Origin: Chloroflexaceae bacterium
GTDB taxonomy: Bacteria; Chloroflexota; Chloroflexia; Chloroflexales; Chloroflexaceae
DNA length: 64,000 nt
Assembly: GCA_025057155.1 (NCBI GenBank)
Contig: JANWYD010000015.1
Span: 28,337 to 92,336, forward strand
Reading direction: 5' to 3'
Both the position numbers and the translations under genes were made by a program. This document shows, in pieces, positions 7,801 through 16,083 of this stretch (the first letter of the stretch is position 1; each line of letters starts with the position of its first letter). Under the pieces are notes generated by a model. That model saw only the letters and a list, made by a program, of their open reading frames with translations. It was not told where the DNA came from and did no database searches.

Positions 7801-9906
7801 ATGATCAGTTCTGCGGCGTCCGTTTCGCTTCCAGCTTTGCTGGGAGTTTCGGCCAGCGCCGGATGCCTGCTCAGTCTCGATCAGGTGCGGCATCTGGCGA
7901 TGCTGGCAGTACAGCGCCGCCCGGCGGATCTGCATGCGCGGATTATCTTCGGCGGGCCGCTTGGCGATCTGGAAGAGGGTACGCTGTGGGGCGATCCGTG
8001 GCAGAACGCGCCGTTTTTGATTATTGCCGGCGAGCAGGGGGCCCTGGCCCTGGTGTCGCGCGCCGAGGGAGAGCGCTTTCGCTGCGTGATGCTGAGCGAC
8101 CCGGAGCGGGTGGACCACGCGGTGATGGCGCTCTCCCAGTTCGGCGACGAGACGCTGAGCCTGCCGGAACTGGCCGCGCCCGAGCCGCAACGCGCCTTTG
8201 TGGGAACACTGGTTGCGGCGCTGGTGGCCGATCCGCGCTTGAACGCGATCGATCTGCCCGCGCTGATGCCCGCCGAGCGGCGCTGGATCGAGCTGGCGCG
8301 GGTCTCTGGCCGCTGCCCCGACCTGCCCGCCCTCTTTGCCACTCCCGACCTGCGCCAGGCGCTCCACGAGCAAGGGGTGGATCGCGCGCTGATCGGGACG
8401 TTGAGCGCCGACCGGCGCCAGATGCGGGTGCTCGCTGCGATAGGCGGCAAAGGACCGGCGACGATCGGGTTGCAGGGACGTCTGGTTGACACGGTGCTGC
8501 GCAGCAGACGCCCCGGCAGCACCGCCAGCGCCGCCGAGAGCGGCCTGGACGCCGAGGGGCAACGCTGGCTGGGAACCTCGACGCTGACGGCGATCCCCCT
8601 GCAACGGGACGGCACTCTCTGGGGGCTGCTGCTGGCGGCGAGCCAGCGCCCGCTGGCGAACGCCGCGCGGGCAGCGTTGCACGGTCTGGGCGCGCTCATC
8701 AGCGCCACGCACGGGATCGCCGCGCCAACCGTCGGCGAGGCCGCTTCGCCAGCTTCTGCCGCCCGCTCCCCCCGACCGGGCGCCGCGGCGCCCGCTCCGC
8801 GAACCGGTGAGGTCGGGCCGATGCGCGCGCGCCGCCAGGCGGCGCTGGCTGGCGATATCGGCGCATTGTTCGAGCGCCTGACCGATGCGGTGGTGCTGGT
8901 GGACGGCCAGGGCCGGCTGGTGAGTTACACCTCCGCGGCGGCGGCGGCCCTGGGCCTGGGGCAAGCGGCGCGCGGACACAGCCTGGTCGAGAGCGGCGCG
9001 TCGTGCCTGACGCCACTGCTGAGCGAGGCGCTGATGGCCGATGGGCCAGTGGAGGGAACGGTGCAGTTGCCGCGGGGCGGGCAGGCAAACGTCACGGTGC
9101 GCGGCATTGACGATGCCCTCTGGAGCTTCCTCATCTTCCCCGCCGGCGAGCCGAAGAGCGCCCCGCCGGCGCCGCAGCCGAAGCAGCCGGCCGCCCTGAG
9201 CGAACGCGAGCAGCAAGAGACCTTCCTGAGCAACTTTTCGCGCGTCATTCAGGTTCCATTACGGGAGTTGCGCACCCTGATCACCAGCGTGCCGGCAGCA
9301 GGCGAACTCAACGAGCAACAGTCGCGCCTGATCGGGCAGGTGGTGCGGCTGAACAGCGAGTTAACAATGCTGGTGAACGACCTGCTCTCGCTAGGGCAGA
9401 TCCGCCTTCAGGCCCAGGAAGTCGGCGCGCCATTGCGCCTCGATCTGCTGATCGAAGCCGCCGTCGGCCTGCAATACGCCGAGTTCGGGCGACGGGGCCA
9501 GCACGTGACAGTGGACCTGGCGCCCGGCCTGCCGCGGGTGATCGGCTCTGAAGAAGGGCTGGGCCGGGCGATCAATGCCTTGATTGACAATGCGATCAAG
9601 TACAGCCCCGGCGGGGCGCACATCCGCGTCGCCGCGCGCCACGAAGCCGGCAATGTTCTGGTCATGGTCGAAGATAGCGGGTATGGACTGAGCGAAGAGG
9701 AGGCGGCGCAGGTCTTTGAACCCTTCTACCGGGCCGAAAGCGCCGAACGCGCGGGCGTATCGGGCCGAGGTCTGGGGCTGACAATCGCCAAAGCAGTGAT
9801 CGAGCAACACGGCGGCCAGATCTGGGTTGACAGCCGTCCCGAGGGCGGCAGCACCTTCACGTTCCGGCTGCCCTGCGCTGATACAGACGCCGCCGGGGGA
9901 GCGTAA
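7801..9906 (+). CDS. Histidine-kinase homologue without the phospho-histidine
   Basis: The protein of 701 residues has an N-terminal DICT-like region (about 25-160), a GAF-like region (about 170-300), a PAS domain (about 350-440), a helical segment where HisKA belongs, and a good HATPase domain (NALIDNAIKYSP, DSGYGL, FEPFYRA, GRGLGLTIAK). In the H-box, where SHELRTPL is expected, the sequence reads SRVIQVPL, so Arg481 replaces the phospho-acceptor His. It probably binds ATP but cannot autophosphorylate in the usual way; it may be a conformational sensor like the kinase-like subunit of actinobacterial conservons. The ATG at 7801 is 8 bases behind AAGGAG; an in-frame ATG at 7795 is too close to it. 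Confidence 0.87.
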   Translation: MISSAASVSLPALLGVSASAGCLLSLDQVRHLAMLAVQRRPADLHARIIFGGPLGDLEEGTLWGDPWQNAPFLIIAGEQGALALVSRAEGERFRCVMLSDPERVDHAVMALSQFGDETLSLPELAAPEPQRAFVGTLVAALVADPRLNAIDLPALMPAERRWIELARVSGRCPDLPALFATPDLRQALHEQGVDRALIGTLSADRRQMRVLAAIGGKGPATIGLQGRLVDTVLRSRRPGSTASAAESGLDAEGQRWLGTSTLTAIPLQRDGTLWGLLLAASQRPLANAARAALHGLGALISATHGIAAPTVGEAASPASAARSPRPGAAAPAPRTGEVGPMRARRQAALAGDIGALFERLTDAVVLVDGQGRLVSYTSAAAAALGLGQAARGHSLVESGASCLTPLLSEALMADGPVEGTVQLPRGGQANVTVRGIDDALWSFLIFPAGEPKSAPPAPQPKQPAALSEREQQETFLSNFSRVIQVPLRELRTLITSVPAAGELNEQQSRLIGQVVRLNSELTMLVNDLLSLGQIRLQAQEVGAPLRLDLLIEAAVGLQYAEFGRRGQHVTVDLAPGLPRVIGSEEGLGRAINALIDNAIKYSPGGAHIRVAARHEAGNVLVMVEDSGYGLSEEEAAQVFEPFYRAESAERAGVSGRGLGLTIAKAVIEQHGGQIWVDSRPEGGSTFTFRLPCADTDAAGGA

Positions 9907-9977
9907 TGCTGCGAATGAGGGTTTCAGATCTCTGGGCGGCCCTGCCTGACAGGCGCTCCTCCGCCGCGCAGAGTACA

Positions 9978-9995
9978 GTGTGGAGGTGTGGAGGT
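9978..9995 (+). repeat. Short GTGTGGAG repeat
   Basis: Two copies of GTGTGGAGG lie in the 260-base gap between the kinase homologue and the receiver/Roadblock gene. The same motif is expanded at 14865-14918. The reading frame of the next gene is open through this gap, but the sequence is not conserved-looking protein. Confidence 0.6.
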
Positions 9996-10166
9996 AAAGG
10001 GGCGAGGGCCAGACCGCCTGGCGAGATTCGAGATTCAAGGACGCCTGATCCAGCGCCAGGCGAGCGGCTGGGAACAGCGCGACCCCAACCTCACCCTGAC
10101 GCGCTCCGTCCAATCTGCGATCCAGCCTTTGCGATTAACAATCGCGCGAAGAGGGGATGTACGGGG

Positions 10167-11060
10167 ATGAAGTACCGGGTGCTGATCGTTCAGGCGAATC
10201 CGGCGCTGAGCCAGAGTTGGGAACAGGCGCTCACCGCTGCAGGGGCCGACCACGGCTTGCAGGTCCATGTGCAGAGCGTGCGTTCGGTCGCTGCCGGCCA
10301 ACTTGTGGCCGGACGCCAGCCCTTCGATCTGGTCATTGCCAGTCTACAGGTCGAGAGCCTCAGTCTCATCCGCCGGCTTCGCAAACGATGGCCCAACCTC
10401 CGCGCCCTGTTGCTCCACCCGCCCGACGCGAGCGCGGTCAGCCTGCGCGAAGCGGAACTGGCCGGTTGCAGCCTCGCGCCGCAGCCGGCGTCGGCCAGAG
10501 ATCTGGTTGCGGCGGTAGGCAAGGCCCTCGAGCTGCCGTTAGGGATCGGGCCGGCGCCGCAGCCCGACACTGATCGCCCGGCGGCGACGATGGCCGATGT
10601 GCTGCTGCTCCTTGATATGTTGCGGCGGCAGACGCAGGCGCAATTTGTGATCTACACCGATAATCTCGGCAACACCGTGGCCCAGCAGGGGGATGCCGCG
10701 AACCTGGAGGTGGACGCCATCACCTCGTTGATTGCCAGCAGTTCAATCAACATTGCCGAACTAGGACGGGCGCTGGGCGACCAGCAGGTCGGCTGCCTGA
10801 TTGTGCTGGAAGGGGTCCAATTTGATATTTATGCGACCAACGTGGGCAGCCAGCACCTCCTTGCCCTTGTGTTCGCCAAAGAGTTCGTGGAACCGCGGCT
10901 GGGCTATATCTGGCTGCAACTCAAGCGCAGCGCCCAGCAACTCAAGGGGATGCGTCTGGTGAAAGGAACGCCGGGCGAAGTCATCGCCGCCGAACTCAGC
11001 GCCTCCCTGAACCGCGAATTCGAGCGCCTGTTTGGCGACACGTTACAGCATCAAGAATGA
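10167..11060 (+). CDS. Receiver-like domain fused to Roadblock/LC7
   Basis: The 297-residue protein starts MKYRVLIVQANP. Residues 1-120 have the alternating pattern of a response-regulator receiver, but the acidic pair is replaced by QAN and the phospho-Asp position is Ser59 (D54LVIAS59). It is therefore a pseudo-receiver. The C-terminal half (about 140-295) is a Roadblock/LC7 domain (QFVIYTDNLGNTVAQQG and SSINIAELGRALGD), the family that regulates MglA-like GTPases. The frame is open back to 9906, but ATG 10167 follows GAGGGG and starts the receiver fold, so it is chosen. It lies next to a second Roadblock gene and an MglA gene and probably links the kinase homologue to the GTPase. Confidence 0.87.
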   Translation: MKYRVLIVQANPALSQSWEQALTAAGADHGLQVHVQSVRSVAAGQLVAGRQPFDLVIASLQVESLSLIRRLRKRWPNLRALLLHPPDASAVSLREAELAGCSLAPQPASARDLVAAVGKALELPLGIGPAPQPDTDRPAATMADVLLLLDMLRRQTQAQFVIYTDNLGNTVAQQGDAANLEVDAITSLIASSSINIAELGRALGDQQVGCLIVLEGVQFDIYATNVGSQHLLALVFAKEFVEPRLGYIWLQLKRSAQQLKGMRLVKGTPGEVIAAELSASLNREFERLFGDTLQHQE

Positions 11061-11074
11061 CCAGGAGCGCCAGC

Positions 11075-11554
11075 ATGTCACGTTCTTCTATCGTTCTGTC
11101 TCCAGCCCATCTGGCGGCTATCCAGAACTTGCTCGCCCAATTCGGCCAGCAGGCCGATGTACGGTGCGCATTTCTGGGCGACCTGAGCGGCCAGGAACTG
11201 GCAAGCTGGGAAGGTCGCGGGCAGCTCGATGTGTCGAGCGTCGCCGCGCTGGCCGCGGGCGATCTCATGGCCACGATGGAGATCGCGCAACTGCTGGGGG
11301 GTAAGCGCACCTGTAATCTGATTGTCCAGGAACATGACGATATGACCATCCTCGTCTCGCGGGTTGGCGAGGGGCTGTTCCTGTTGCTGGCCACAGCCAA
11401 AGACGTGCCCCTGGGATGGTCGCGACTGGCAATCAAACGTGCAGCGGAACGCATCCTGGCGATCGTCGGCAAGGCCGCCATGACGCCGCCGCCCTCGGCT
11501 GTAAACGACGATTTTGTGCGCAATTTCGCCGCCCACCTTGATAATATCTGGTAG
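11075..11554 (+). CDS. Roadblock/LC7 protein (MglB-like)
   Basis: This small Roadblock/LC7-domain protein (159 residues) carries the typical core QNLLAQFGQQADVRCAFLGD, LASWEGRGQLD and LAALAAGDLMAT. Proteins of this family dimerise and act as GTPase-activating or scaffolding partners of small GTPases. ATG 11075 is 7 bases behind AGGAG. An upstream ATG at 11057 overlaps the stop of the previous gene (ATGA) and could give six more residues. The MglA-like gene starts 9 bases downstream, so the two are expected to be made together. Confidence 0.87.
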   Translation: MSRSSIVLSPAHLAAIQNLLAQFGQQADVRCAFLGDLSGQELASWEGRGQLDVSSVAALAAGDLMATMEIAQLLGGKRTCNLIVQEHDDMTILVSRVGEGLFLLLATAKDVPLGWSRLAIKRAAERILAIVGKAAMTPPPSAVNDDFVRNFAAHLDNIW

Positions 11555-11563
11555 GAGGAATGT

Positions 11564-12148
11564 ATGTTTATCAACTGGGCGCTGGGCGAAATCAATTTGA
11601 AGATTGTATACTACGGCGCGGCATTGAGCGGCAAGACTACTAATTTGCAGTTCATCTATGCGCGCACGCCAGCTAATTTGCGCGGACGGCTTATCTCGTT
11701 GAAGACCCAGCAGGATCGCACGCTGCTGTTTGATTTTCTGCAACTGGAGATCGGGAAGGTTGCCAACCTTAGACCAAAGTTCAAGCTCTACACTGTGCCC
11801 GGTCAGGTCTACTACGCCGCCAGCCGGCGCCTGATCCTCCAGGGCACCGACGGCGTCGTTTTTGTGGTCGACTCGCAGGCTGGACGCATGTCGGAAAACG
11901 AGGAGTCCTGGTACACTATGGAACAGCACCTGATCGAACTGGGCCATGACCTCAACACGTTTCCGATTGTGGTCCAGTTCAACAAGCGCGACCTGCCGCA
12001 CGCCCTGCCCGTCCAGGAGTTGCGCCGGCGCCTGCCGATTGAAGGGCGCCCCTGCTTCGAGGCGTCGGCGATCAAAGGCTACGGGGTCTTCGATACGCTG
12101 AAAGCGAGCATGAACAGCGTGGTGGCAGCCGTGCGACGCGCCGTGTAG
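11564..12148 (+). CDS. MglA-like small Ras-type GTPase
   Basis: The 194-residue cytoplasmic GTPase has a P-loop GAALSGKTT with K24, the MglA-type G3 motif TVPGQ (77-81, Thr in place of the usual Asp) and the G4 motif NKRD (140-143). A helical C terminus completes a normal length for the family. MglA-type GTPases set cell polarity and control motility or other spatial processes together with Roadblock proteins. Here it follows two Roadblock genes directly and precedes a DUF4388 gene. Gliding motility of filamentous Chloroflexota is one possible target, and control of buoyancy or of phototaxis are others. The target is inference. A GGAGGA ribosome site precedes the ATG. Confidence 0.94.
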   Translation: MFINWALGEINLKIVYYGAALSGKTTNLQFIYARTPANLRGRLISLKTQQDRTLLFDFLQLEIGKVANLRPKFKLYTVPGQVYYAASRRLILQGTDGVVFVVDSQAGRMSENEESWYTMEQHLIELGHDLNTFPIVVQFNKRDLPHALPVQELRRRLPIEGRPCFEASAIKGYGVFDTLKASMNSVVAAVRRAV

Positions 12149-12165
12149 TCGCGGAGGTAGCGGTG

Positions 12166-12480
12166 ATGTTTTTGCAGGGCAGTTTCAGCACCATCAGCGC
12201 CGCAGCCCTGATTCAGACGCTCTGCAACGAGCGGCGCGCGGCGCAGATCGAAGCCTGGCGCGAGAAAGCCGTGGCGCGCGTCTGGGTGGACGAAGGCCTG
12301 GTGATTGCCGCGCAATGCGAAGGGCGCGAAGGCCCTGAGGCGGTATTTCGTCTGATTGAGTGGCCCGATGGCCTGTTCAGGGTCGTGCGACTGCCGGCCA
12401 ATGTTCAGGCCACGATGGCCGTGCCACCTGAAGAGTTGCTGCTCGAGGCGGCGCGCCGCCGCGATGAGCGCATCGGATGA
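12166..12480 (+). CDS. DUF4388 (PATAN-like) protein
   Basis: The 104-residue protein fits the DUF4388/PATAN family: FLQGSFSTISAAALIQTLCN at the start, a central strand region with VWVDEGLVIAAQ, and RLIEWPDGLFRVV at the end. These domains are usual in regulators of surface motility and phototaxis in cyanobacteria and in gliding bacteria, often fused to receivers; here the domain stands alone. ATG 12166 is 8 bases behind GGAGG, and GTG 12163 is also possible. The gene starts 17 bases after the MglA-like gene and is probably its last operon partner. Confidence 0.78.
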   Translation: MFLQGSFSTISAAALIQTLCNERRAAQIEAWREKAVARVWVDEGLVIAAQCEGREGPEAVFRLIEWPDGLFRVVRLPANVQATMAVPPEELLLEAARRRDERIG

Positions 12481-12503
12481 ACCGCAACCGGCGTCGCTGG
12501 TTA

Positions 12504-12538
12504 AAGGGTGCAGGGAAACCGGGTTTCCCCGCACCCCT
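12504..12538 (+). terminator. Palindromic hairpin of the GGGAAACC family
   Basis: GGGTGC (12506-12511) and GGGAAACC (12513-12520) pair with GGTTTCCC (12522-12529) and GCACCC (12531-12536), with one bulged base on each arm. The structure ends the GTPase operon 24 bases after its last stop. No T-run follows directly, and relatives occur elsewhere in the window, so it may be a dispersed repeat used as a terminator. Confidence 0.5.
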
Positions 12539-12601
12539 TCTAGCGCAGGGTGCAGAAGGTCCGCCTCCTCCGAGGACGACCGCTACCGTTGAAGGGGAAC
12601 G

Positions 12602-14863
12602 ATGGCCACATCAGACAGCGCAGTTACGCGCCGCGACATAATCATGCTCATCGTCCGGCGCGAAGCGCGCGAACTGCTGGGCGACTGGCGCATTGTGACG
12701 CCGATCCTGCTGCTGGCGCTGGCGCTGCCAATGCTGCTCGTCGCCGCCGCGGGGCGGATCGTCGGCTTTCTGGAAGATGCCAGTTTCGCCATACGCCTGA
12801 TCCCTTTCGGCGCGCTGCTGGTGGGCTTTCTGCCGGCCAGTTTTTCGCTGATCGCTGCGCTCGAGTCCTTCGTGGGCGAACGCGAGCGGAACAGTCTCGA
12901 AACGTTGCTGGCGATGCCGCTCTCAGATGCCGAGCTCTACCTGGGCAAGTTTCTCGCCGCTCTGCTGACGCCGCTGGTCGCCAGTCTGGCGGCGATGCAG
13001 ATCTACGTGGGATTGTTGCTCGGGTTCATGCCGGAGCTGTACTTCGGAATGATGACCCTGCCGCGCCTGCTGCTGCTCATTCTGCTGGTGTGCTGCATGG
13101 CCCTGGTGATGGTGAGCGGCGCGGTCGTGATCTCGGCGCATATTTCGACTGTGCGCGCCGCCAATCTTATGTCGAGCTTCATTCTGGTGCCGATGGCCGG
13201 GGTGATGCAACTGGCGGCGTTCTGGATCATCAACGAGCGCTGGGCGCAGCTCTGGCTGATCGCAGCGGCGCTGGGCGTGCTGGCGGCGATCCTTGTCCGC
13301 GCCGGGATGCGCACCTTCAACCGCGAGGAACTGCTGGCCCGCGAGCACCGCCAGGGGCAGTGGCAACCGCTGCGCCGACGACCGGCGGCGCGCGCCGCGC
13401 TGCTGGCGCCCCCGCCCCTGGCCCTGGTGATCGCCCGGCGTGAACTGGCCGAAACCCTGAGCGACTGGCGGGTACTGCTGCCGCTGGGCGTCCTGACAGT
13501 GGGCCTGCCGGCGGCGCTGGTGGCCGCGACAAACTGGGCGCTTGGCTTTGTGGCCAGCGCCGAGGTGCTGGGACGCCTCGTGCCATTCGTGGGCGTGCTG
13601 GTGGGTTTCGTGCCGGCCAGCTTCGCCTTGATTACGGCGATCGAGTCGTTTGTGGGCGAACGCGAGCGGAATAGCCTGGAGGCGCTCCTGGCCATGCCTC
13701 TCAACGACCGGCAGTTGTACACGGGCAAGCTCGTGGCCGCGCTGCTGGCGCCGCTGGCCGGCAGTCTGGCGGCCATGGGCGTGTTCCTGGGGCTGACGCG
13801 ACTGATCCATCCGGCGCTGTATGCAGCGGGAATGACGCCGGAGGTTCTCACTCAGATCACGCTGATGCTAATAGCGATCTGCGTGTTGATGGTCGCCGGC
13901 GCGGTGGTGATCTCGACGCATACCGGCAGCGTGCGCGCGGCGACGCTGCTGGCCTCGGCGGTGCTGTTGCCGACGGCAGTGGCAGTGCAGTTGCAGGCGC
14001 TGCTGTTCATCGCCCGACGCTACGATGTGCTCTGGTACATGCTGGCGGCAATGGCGCTCGTCGCTCTGGCGTTGATCCGCAGCGGGCTGGCCGGATTCAA
14101 CCGTGAGGAGATCCTGTCGCGGGAGCATGAGGATCTTAGCCTGGGACTGCTCCGGGCGCGCTTCCGGCTTTTCTTTTGCGAGCACCAGCCCGCGGGGGTA
14201 TTGTCCGCCAGCTATGCCGGGCTGCCCTTTTCACCCGGCCGGTTTTATCGCCAGGAGTTCCCCGCCCTGCTGCGCGAGCTGCGCCTGCCGTTGCTCTGCG
14301 CGCTGCTGGCCGTGGCTTCCGGCCTGGCCCTGGGCTGGTACTACGGAACCCAGGCCCCGCTGCGCCCGCTTGTCCGGCTGCTGGAGGGCCTGGGCGACAC
14401 CCCGGCGCCATCGCCGGGCCTGGCGCTGGGGATCTTTGCCAACAATCTGCGGGTCTCCCTGCTCTCCAACCTGCTCTCGGCGCTGAGCCTGGGGCTGTTC
14501 GCCTTCCTCGTGCCGTTCGTGGCCTTCACCCAGATCGGCTTCGTGGCCGGGGCGCTCACGGCGCGGGGAGGAGAGTGGCTGGCCCTGGGCGCGGATAGTC
14601 CATCGCAGTTTCTACTGGCCTACGTGCTACCCCACGGGGTGATCGAGTTGCCGGCCTTTGTGCTCAGCGCCGCGCTGGGCCTGCGCATCGGCGCGGCGCT
14701 GCTGGCGACGCCGCCAGGCTTCACGATAGGCGAAAACCTGCTGTGGAGCCTGGCTGCCTTCGCCAAGGTCTGGGTGCTGGTGCTGCTGCCGCTGATAGCC
14801 GTCGCAGCCGCTGTGGAGGGACTGATTTCACCCCTGATTATTCGGCTGCTGTATGGGGGGTGA
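12602..14863 (+). CDS. Duplicated ABC-2-type permease fused to a SpoIIM-like domain
   Basis: The 753-residue protein is an integral membrane protein. Two homologous ABC-2-type permease halves (about 12-245 and 268-505) share SFVGERERNSLE, then LLAMPL and later VVIS. A C-terminal part (about 560-753) looks like stage II sporulation protein M: RQEFPALLRELRLPLL, GIFANNLRVSLLSNLL, FVAFTQIGFVAGAL and YVLPHGVIELPAFVL. ABC-2 permeases move lipids, polysaccharides or drugs when driven by an ATPase, but no ATPase gene lies nearby. SpoIIM-like proteins are membrane remodelling or unknown proteins. AAGGGGAACG precedes the ATG. Substrate unknown. Confidence 0.85.
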   Translation: MATSDSAVTRRDIIMLIVRREARELLGDWRIVTPILLLALALPMLLVAAAGRIVGFLEDASFAIRLIPFGALLVGFLPASFSLIAALESFVGERERNSLETLLAMPLSDAELYLGKFLAALLTPLVASLAAMQIYVGLLLGFMPELYFGMMTLPRLLLLILLVCCMALVMVSGAVVISAHISTVRAANLMSSFILVPMAGVMQLAAFWIINERWAQLWLIAAALGVLAAILVRAGMRTFNREELLAREHRQGQWQPLRRRPAARAALLAPPPLALVIARRELAETLSDWRVLLPLGVLTVGLPAALVAATNWALGFVASAEVLGRLVPFVGVLVGFVPASFALITAIESFVGERERNSLEALLAMPLNDRQLYTGKLVAALLAPLAGSLAAMGVFLGLTRLIHPALYAAGMTPEVLTQITLMLIAICVLMVAGAVVISTHTGSVRAATLLASAVLLPTAVAVQLQALLFIARRYDVLWYMLAAMALVALALIRSGLAGFNREEILSREHEDLSLGLLRARFRLFFCEHQPAGVLSASYAGLPFSPGRFYRQEFPALLRELRLPLLCALLAVASGLALGWYYGTQAPLRPLVRLLEGLGDTPAPSPGLALGIFANNLRVSLLSNLLSALSLGLFAFLVPFVAFTQIGFVAGALTARGGEWLALGADSPSQFLLAYVLPHGVIELPAFVLSAALGLRIGAALLATPPGFTIGENLLWSLAAFAKVWVLVLLPLIAVAAAVEGLISPLIIRLLYGG

Positions 14864-14864
14864 G

Positions 14865-14918
14865 GAGGTGTGGATGATGTGGAGGCGTGGAGGTGTGGAG
14901 GTGTGGAGGTGTGGAGGG
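14865..14918 (+). repeat. GTGTGGAG microsatellite
   Basis: GTGGAGGT-type 8-bp units are repeated at least four times, with degenerate copies before them. The array lies between two convergent genes, where it should do little harm. A shorter copy is at 9978-9995. Confidence 0.8.
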
Positions 14919-14987
14919 TCTGGGATAGCTTTGTCTTTCCAGACCCTCCCTTTCTCCAGGGGTGCAGAACCCTCGTAGATCCCTCCC

Positions 14988-15950
14988 TCAATCCGGCAAC
15001 TCTCGATGAACCTCCAGCCCGTACTCACGGGCCACTTCGAGCAGCACCGCGGCGAGTTCAATCGAAGCGGCGATTTCGTCTTTGTTGATCGAAACGCTCT
15101 CAATGCACAGGCCGAGGGGAATGTGCCCGGTGTAGGGCTGATCGAGCACGCGGCGCAGGATGTCGCGACAGACGGCGATGGAACGGCTGAGGGGGGCGTC
15201 ATCGTTCAGGATAGCCGCCGCGGTCGCGTCGGGAATGGCAATGCCCAGCCAGCGAATAAAGGCCATAGTCGGCTCGCGCCCGACGGGAACGAAGTCGAGC
15301 AGAATGCGCCGGGGTGTGAGACCGCGCTCGGCGCAGTCGCGGGCGTAGTCGTTGAGCAGGCGCACGGTTGGTTCAGCGTCGTAGACAGCCTGAGAGATAA
15401 AGTAGCGGCACCCGCGTTCGGTTTTCTGAATGATCCGCAGGCTCTCGCTACGCTGGGCTGAGTGGCGCTCGGCAATAGTAACACCGCCGAGCACGAAGCC
15501 CGCAGCATGGGCGGCGGCGATCTCCGAGGCGCGGCTGAGAGCGATGCTGCTGTGAGCCAGTTTGGAACTCGACAACCCCACCAGTGACAGGTAACGCACC
15601 CCATAGCGTTCGTGGGCCTCGTCGAGCCAGGCGGGCCAGCTTGCTTCGGTTTCATTGACGATGCACTTGTAGGTCACTGTGGCCAGACCGGTCAACTCGC
15701 GGAGCAGCGCGGCGTAGATCGGCGGTTCAATGGTGGGCAGGAAGGGAAAGGGACGGGGCTCGGCAGTGCGGGCGGATTCGTCCTGGACATCGTAGACGAC
15801 GAGGCCATCGAGGGGCAGGGCGGCGACGCGCCCTGCAAGTCGGGTCGCAGCGAGGTGGATACGCTCTGGAGGGGTGTTGGCGCGGGGAGGTGTGGTACCG
15901 TAGAGGAGCACGAGCCGGCGAGGATCGGTGAGAATATGTTCGAGGGCCAT
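14988..15950 (-). CDS. Methylenetetrahydrofolate reductase-like protein
   Basis: The 320-residue protein has the TIM-barrel pattern of the MTHFR family: TPPRANTPP at the start, then LDGLVVYDVQDESAR, RYLSLVG, GFVLGGVTIAERH, RGCRYFISQAVYDAE and PRRILLDFVPVG. Known MTHFRs reduce methylenetetrahydrofolate to methyltetrahydrofolate with FAD. The sequence is divergent from classical MetF, and such homologues in this phylum and in actinobacteria are less well studied. It is transcribed convergently with the SpoIIM fusion and stands alone. The ATG at 15950 gives the full family N terminus. The family is fairly sure, the substrate is not. Confidence 0.75.
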   Translation of the reverse strand: MALEHILTDPRRLVLLYGTTPPRANTPPERIHLAATRLAGRVAALPLDGLVVYDVQDESARTAEPRPFPFLPTIEPPIYAALLRELTGLATVTYKCIVNETEASWPAWLDEAHERYGVRYLSLVGLSSSKLAHSSIALSRASEIAAAHAAGFVLGGVTIAERHSAQRSESLRIIQKTERGCRYFISQAVYDAEPTVRLLNDYARDCAERGLTPRRILLDFVPVGREPTMAFIRWLGIAIPDATAAAILNDDAPLSRSIAVCRDILRRVLDQPYTGHIPLGLCIESVSINKDEIAASIELAAVLLEVAREYGLEVHRELPD

Positions 15951-16083
15951 TCTGCGTGTTCCTTTGTGTGAAGTGGCACAACGAGCAGAGTGTACGCCGT
16001 GGGCGGAAGGATGTCAAGGCAAAGCGCCAGGCCGGCGAGGGTTAGAGCCGGCCCTGCCTTCCGGATTGCCGCATCCAACCTCA

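Noticed and set aside
7777-9216. Long minus-strand open frame antisense to the kinase homologue
   Set aside because: It is an Arg/Gln/Gly-rich frame with no domain pattern, produced by the GC-rich codon bias of the real gene on the other strand.
9906-10166. 87-residue upstream extension of the pseudo-receiver/Roadblock protein
   Set aside because: The extension is Arg/Pro-rich, includes a GTGTGGAG repeat, and the ATG at 10167 begins the receiver fold behind GAGGGG.
14865-14918. GTGTGGAG array as a possible regulatory element
   Set aside because: It lies between convergent gene ends, so a promoter role is unlikely; it is best called a microsatellite.
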